Positions 61,128 through 64,000 of a DNA stretch of 64,000 nt are shown piece by piece. The translations under genes were made by a program, and so were the position numbers. The DNA is from Aldehydirespirator sp963662645 (lineage in GTDB: Bacteria; Actinomycetota; Acidimicrobiia; Acidimicrobiales; Aldehydirespiratoraceae), in NCBI GenBank assembly GCA_963662645.2, contig OY759762.1, forward strand, positions 2,418,001 through 2,482,000, given 5' to 3'. The stretch's first letter is position 1, and each line of letters begins with the position of its first letter. The notes beneath the pieces are model-generated. The model was not told the DNA's origin and ran no database searches. It saw nothing but the letters and a program-made list of their open reading frames with translations.

Positions 61128-62594
61128 GTGAATAGGAAGCTGAAGACGAGGCATGCGAGCATCTGGCTCGCCTGCCTCACGGTGCTTGCACTGTTTGCCG
61201 CGTCGTGCGGCGACGACGAGCCGGCGCCAGACACCAGCGCGGCCGACCAGGCCGCCCTGGAACAGGCACAGGCCGATGCGGCTGCGGCGGCCGATGCGGC
61301 CGCCGAGAGCCAGGCCGCCCTGGAACAGGCACAGGCCGATGCGGCTGCGGCGGCCGATGCGGCCGCCGAGGCTTCGGCCGCGCTTGAGGCGGCCATGGCC
61401 GAGGCCGAGGGCGCCGTAGACCCTGAGGTGATCGCCGAGCTCGAGAGCGAGTTGGAGGCGGCCATGGCCGAGGCCGAAGCTGCCCAAGAGGCGGCTGCAG
61501 CAGCCGAGGCTGCGGCTGCGGCTGCGGCTGAGGCAGCAGCCGATGCGGCCGCCGAGGAACCCGTGGCGGAGATGAGCATGACTCCCGGCGAGGGTGTCAG
61601 CGTCACCATGGCCAGGGCCAACTGGACCACCGGCTACATGCAGGCCGCGATCTACCACCACCTGCTCGAGGAACTGGGCTATGACGTAACCGAGCCCGCC
61701 GACCTCGAGCTGGGGCCATCCAACGCCTACGTGGCCATGGCCCAGCGTGAGTTCGACTTCTGGGTCAACTCGTGGTACCCGAACCACGACCCGTTCATCG
61801 CGGGCACAGAGGGCGGCACACTGCCCGACGGCTCCGTGCCAGGCGACCATGTGTCGATCATTGGCCAGGAGATGGTGGCCGGCGGCCTCGAGGGCTTGTT
61901 GACCAACAAGTCGCTCGTGGACGAGCATGGCATTGCAACCCTTGACCAGATCATGGACGACCCGGCGCTGTTCGAGATCTACGAGTCCACCGACCCGTCT
62001 CCCGGCGACGGCGTCCTCCAGATCCTCGGATGCATCGAGGGCTGGGGCTGCCACGTAGCCCTCAGAGAGACGATCGAGCTGGCGGGCTGGTCCGACAGGC
62101 TCGAGCAGCTCGAGGTGGGCGGCTACGACGCGGTGATCGCCGACGCGGTCGCCCGGGCCAACGCGGGCACGCCGTTCATCGCCTACACATGGACCCCCAG
62201 CGGATATGTCACGCAGCTGATCCCCGGCAACAATGCCATGTGGCTGGCGCAGGAGGCGGACTCGGTCCACGACGGTTCCATTACACCGGGCTTCCGGGTT
62301 GACGCTCCTGCCGCGCTCGGCACCGACGTGTGCACGAACGACCCGTGCTACCTGTTCCGCAATTCAGCCGACATCCTGGTGACCGCCAACAACGACTTCC
62401 TCGCCGAGAACCCGGCGGCCGCGAAGCTGCTGGAGCAGGTGAAGATCAGCGTGGTCGACGTCGCCTTGCAGAACGTGCTTTACGACGGCGGCGAGAACGC
62501 AACCGACGACGTGAACCGCCATGCTGCCGACTGGGTCGAGGCAAACCGCGCCTCCGTGGACGAGTGGCTGGCCGCGGCCAGGGCTGCTGCCTGA
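61128..62594 (+). CDS. ProX/OpuAC-type betaine-binding lipoprotein with Ala-rich coiled-coil spacer
   Basis: 488 aa from GTG 61128 (AGGAGGGG upstream). The lipobox is 'VLALFAASCGDDEPAPD'. Residues ~40-145 are Ala/Glu/Gln heptads, with two identical 21-residue units and 'AVDPEVIAELESELEAAM'. The OpuAC domain follows: 'VTMARANWTTGYMQAAIYHHLLEELGYDV', 'FDFWVNSWYPNHDPF' and 'TPFIAYTWTPSGYVTQLIPGN'. Trp-rich segments suit quaternary-ammonium ligands such as glycine betaine. It is the partner of the ProW-type permease just upstream. Confidence 0.92.
   Translation: MNRKLKTRHASIWLACLTVLALFAASCGDDEPAPDTSAADQAALEQAQADAAAAADAAAESQAALEQAQADAAAAADAAAEASAALEAAMAEAEGAVDPEVIAELESELEAAMAEAEAAQEAAAAAEAAAAAAAEAAADAAAEEPVAEMSMTPGEGVSVTMARANWTTGYMQAAIYHHLLEELGYDVTEPADLELGPSNAYVAMAQREFDFWVNSWYPNHDPFIAGTEGGTLPDGSVPGDHVSIIGQEMVAGGLEGLLTNKSLVDEHGIATLDQIMDDPALFEIYESTDPSPGDGVLQILGCIEGWGCHVALRETIELAGWSDRLEQLEVGGYDAVIADAVARANAGTPFIAYTWTPSGYVTQLIPGNNAMWLAQEADSVHDGSITPGFRVDAPAALGTDVCTNDPCYLFRNSADILVTANNDFLAENPAAAKLLEQVKISVVDVALQNVLYDGGENATDDVNRHAADWVEANRASVDEWLAAARAAA
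61248..61373 (+). repeat. 63-base tandem duplication in the coiled-coil region
   Basis: Units 61248-61310 and 61311-61373 are identical except at the last codon. Each encodes 21 residues ('QALEQAQADAA'-type, Ala/Gln-rich), exactly three heptads, so the coiled-coil register is kept. Confidence 0.93.
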
Positions 62595-62664
62595 CCCTTC
62601 ACAGTTCACGACCTTTCCGAGTTCTAGGGCCCAGAACGCTCTAGGGCCGGTGCGAATGAGCAGA

Positions 62665-62694
62665 CGAGGGGCGGGGCTTCGGCCCCGCCCCTCG
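62665..62694 (+). terminator. Strong intrinsic-terminator-like hairpin after the ProX-type gene
   Basis: A 13-base stem CGAGGGGCGGGGC / GCCCCGCCCCTCG closes a TTCG tetraloop with no mismatch. It lies 71 bases past the ProX-type stop and before the convergent agmatinase gene, so it can serve both directions. No U tract follows. Confidence 0.8.
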
Positions 62695-62767
62695 GACGCG
62701 TCCGACCGAGCGCGCGGCGCGGGCCTCCCCGCCGTACCGGCACATCCGGCCAGTCGACGTTGGGGTT

Positions 62768-63781
62768 CTAGAAGCGGTCGGCGATCAGGCTGATGATCTC
62801 GAACATCACCGCCGCCGAACGGTAGCTGGTGATCTTGTTGGGCGAGTCGACGGTGGGCATGAGGCAGACCACGTCGCCGCCGATCACGTTTCGGCCCCGC
62901 ATGGAGCGCACCAACTCCATGGCCTGGTCCATGGTGAAGCCGTCGGTGCCGGCCTCGAGGTTGGCCACGCCGGGAGCCACGGTCGGGTCGAGGCAGTCGA
63001 GGTCGAACGTGATGTAGACGGGACGGTCGCCGATGCGGTCGTGGATTGTCTCGATGACCTGCTCGGCGCCCATCTCGTCGTAGTCGGTCTTCTTGATCAC
63101 CTCGTAGCCGAGCGAGTAGCTGGGCTCGAGCCAGTCGAGGCTGCGGGTGTTGCCCCGGATGCCGACCTGCACGCTGTGTTCGGCGTCGACGTGGCCGTCG
63201 GTCACGAGGTAGCTGGCCCAGTGGGCGGCCGACTTGATCGCCCCCATGAAGTGAGGAATGTTGTGGAAGGCGTCGGTGTGGGCGTCGAAGTGCAGCAGGC
63301 AGGCGCGCTGGCCGCCGGTGAGGTTGGCGTGCTCGCCGCCTATCGCCTGGAGGATCCCGCCGGTGATGGAGTGGTCCCCGCCGATGGAGACGGGCCGCGC
63401 CCCGGCGGCATCTATCGACCGGTAGAAGTCGGTGATCATCTCGATGGAGCGCTCGTTGTTGTTGCCCTCCGACAACGGGACGTCGCCGAGATCCCGGATC
63501 CGGCACATCTCCCACGGATCGATCCCGAACTGGCCGTGGACGCGGCGCGCGATGGGCGAGACGTCCCGCACGGCGCGCGGCCCCAGGTGCTGGTCGCGCT
63601 GGGTCGTGCCGTTGCCGGTGCTGTGGGGCACGCCGATGAGGGCGATGTCGGCGTTGTGGGGATCGGGGTCGTGTTCGCACCGGAACAGCGTCGGGATGCC
63701 GTACCAGTAGATCCCGTCCATCAGCCGCTGCTGATCGGTTCGCTGCGGAGCGCGTGCCGTCTCGGCAGGTGTCATCGTCAT
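62768..63781 (-). CDS. Agmatinase/arginase family ureohydrolase
   Basis: 337 aa. Mn-binding motifs are 'SIGGDHSITGGIL', 'LLHFDAHTDAF' and 'YITFDLDCLDPTVAPGV', all with their Asp/His ligands. It has 'IGVPHSTGNGTTQRDQHLGPRAVR' near the N-terminus. The family hydrolyses agmatine, arginine, guanidinobutyrate or related guanidines to urea and an amine. No signal peptide is seen. With the amidinotransferase-fold gene at 39185 it is the second guanidine-acting enzyme in the window. Confidence 0.92.
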   Translation of the reverse strand: MTMTPAETARAPQRTDQQRLMDGIYWYGIPTLFRCEHDPDPHNADIALIGVPHSTGNGTTQRDQHLGPRAVRDVSPIARRVHGQFGIDPWEMCRIRDLGDVPLSEGNNNERSIEMITDFYRSIDAAGARPVSIGGDHSITGGILQAIGGEHANLTGGQRACLLHFDAHTDAFHNIPHFMGAIKSAAHWASYLVTDGHVDAEHSVQVGIRGNTRSLDWLEPSYSLGYEVIKKTDYDEMGAEQVIETIHDRIGDRPVYITFDLDCLDPTVAPGVANLEAGTDGFTMDQAMELVRSMRGRNVIGGDVVCLMPTVDSPNKITSYRSAAVMFEIISLIADRF

Positions 63782-63824
63782 CGAGTGTCCCTCCGTTCTG
63801 CGTCGGTCGAATCACATCAGCCAG

Positions 63825-63911
63825 CGGAGAGTATGGGATTCGAACCCATGGTGACCCGGAGGCCACAACGGCTTTCGAGGCCGCCCCATTCGTCCGCTCT
63901 GGCAACTCTCC
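63825..63911 (-). tRNA. tRNA-Ser (anticodon CGA)
   Basis: Acceptor stem GGAGAGT / ACTCTCC, anticodon loop CTCGAAA closed by GCGGC/GCCGT, a long variable arm typical of serine, and T-arm ATGGG-TTCGAAT-CCCAT. 87 bases with discriminator G; CCA is not encoded. It reads UCG codons. Confidence 0.95.
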
Positions 63912-63936
63912 GCCGCAGAGGCTACCTGCGGACCTC

Positions 63937-63999
63937 TCAGCCGGCTTCGACACTCCCATCGGAGGTTCGTAGTCCTGTGAAGAACGCCTGCAGCAGGGC
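63937..63999 (-). CDS. Possible 3' end of a gene entering from beyond the window
   Basis: The minus strand reads 20 sense codons (ALLQAFFTGL...SVEAG) and then TGA at 63937-63939. The residue mix is protein-like, but the fragment is too short to identify, and it could be chance. Confidence 0.25.
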   Translation of the reverse strand, partial: ALLQAFFTGLRTSDGSVEAG

Positions 64000-64000
64000 G

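Noticed and set aside
62364..63959. A 531-codon minus-strand frame across the agmatinase gene and the tRNA
   Set aside because: It runs in another frame of the agmatinase gene and through a tRNA; no domain is visible.

Overview
The window is high-GC DNA with GTG/TTG starts, 4-base ATGA/GTGA gene overlaps and many lipoproteins whose lipobox reads (A)SCGDD. Together with FN3 and S-layer-like repeats of the 'FCPD.PVTRGQ' type, this suggests an actinobacterium, most likely class Acidimicrobiia (inference; no rRNA is present). An LRR/FN3 surface protein, several ABC importers, Rieske oxygenases, a sulfatase and a P450 would suit a marine or host-associated heterotroph, but that is a guess. The window carries no recognisable transcription-regulator gene.

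Layout. (1) 1-8478, minus strand: one long gene row of sulfatase, cytochrome P450, a glutamate-dehydrogenase-fold protein, enoyl-CoA hydratase, a small biotinyl carrier, then a polyamine-type ABC importer (binding protein, ATPase, permease cut by the window edge). (2) 8.5-14.5 kb: a lower-GC island-like stretch with an LRR-FN3-SLH surface protein and a DUF4143-type ATPase. The ATPase is flanked by a second copy of the prfC 3' end. prfC and a DUF1761 membrane protein follow. (3) 14.6-26 kb, plus strand: a catabolic operon resembling acetone/acetophenone carboxylase. It has a gamma-like Zn subunit, HyuA, HyuB, an unknown protein, a second HyuA, a thiolase-like/DUF35 pair and an acyl-CoA ligase, and it carries two pairs of hairpin repeats. 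An intact IS1380-family element follows. (4) 27.7-34.5 kb, housekeeping: polyprenyl diphosphate synthase, xseB, xseA, an ABC exporter, and an apparent in-frame PncB-PncA fusion for NAD salvage. (5) 34.5-56.5 kb: a transport-plus-oxygenase region with five Rieske-family genes (one lacks exactly the Rieske cluster segment). It also has two NTF2-fold small proteins, two taurine/sulfonate-type ATPases, three permeases and two binding proteins, plus an arginine-deiminase-fold enzyme, RidA, two amidohydrolases, an acyl-CoA ligase, an APH-fold kinase and an MFS transporter. (6) 56.5-64 kb: enolase-superfamily enzyme, peroxiredoxin, a ProW-type permease with a long duplicated C-terminal membrane extension, a ProX-type binding protein, an agmatinase-family enzyme and tRNA-Ser(CGA).

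The strongest unifying signal is that four binding proteins from three ABC families all carry a long Ala/Glu-rich coiled-coil spacer after the lipobox. Three of these spacers share a VDPEV motif. Three of the four genes also have a similar TGTC-W-GACATT-like dyad just upstream, suggesting one tether module and possibly one regulator shared by unrelated importers. The other leading candidates for new biology are the carboxylase-like operon and the Rieske/NTF2/ABC region.
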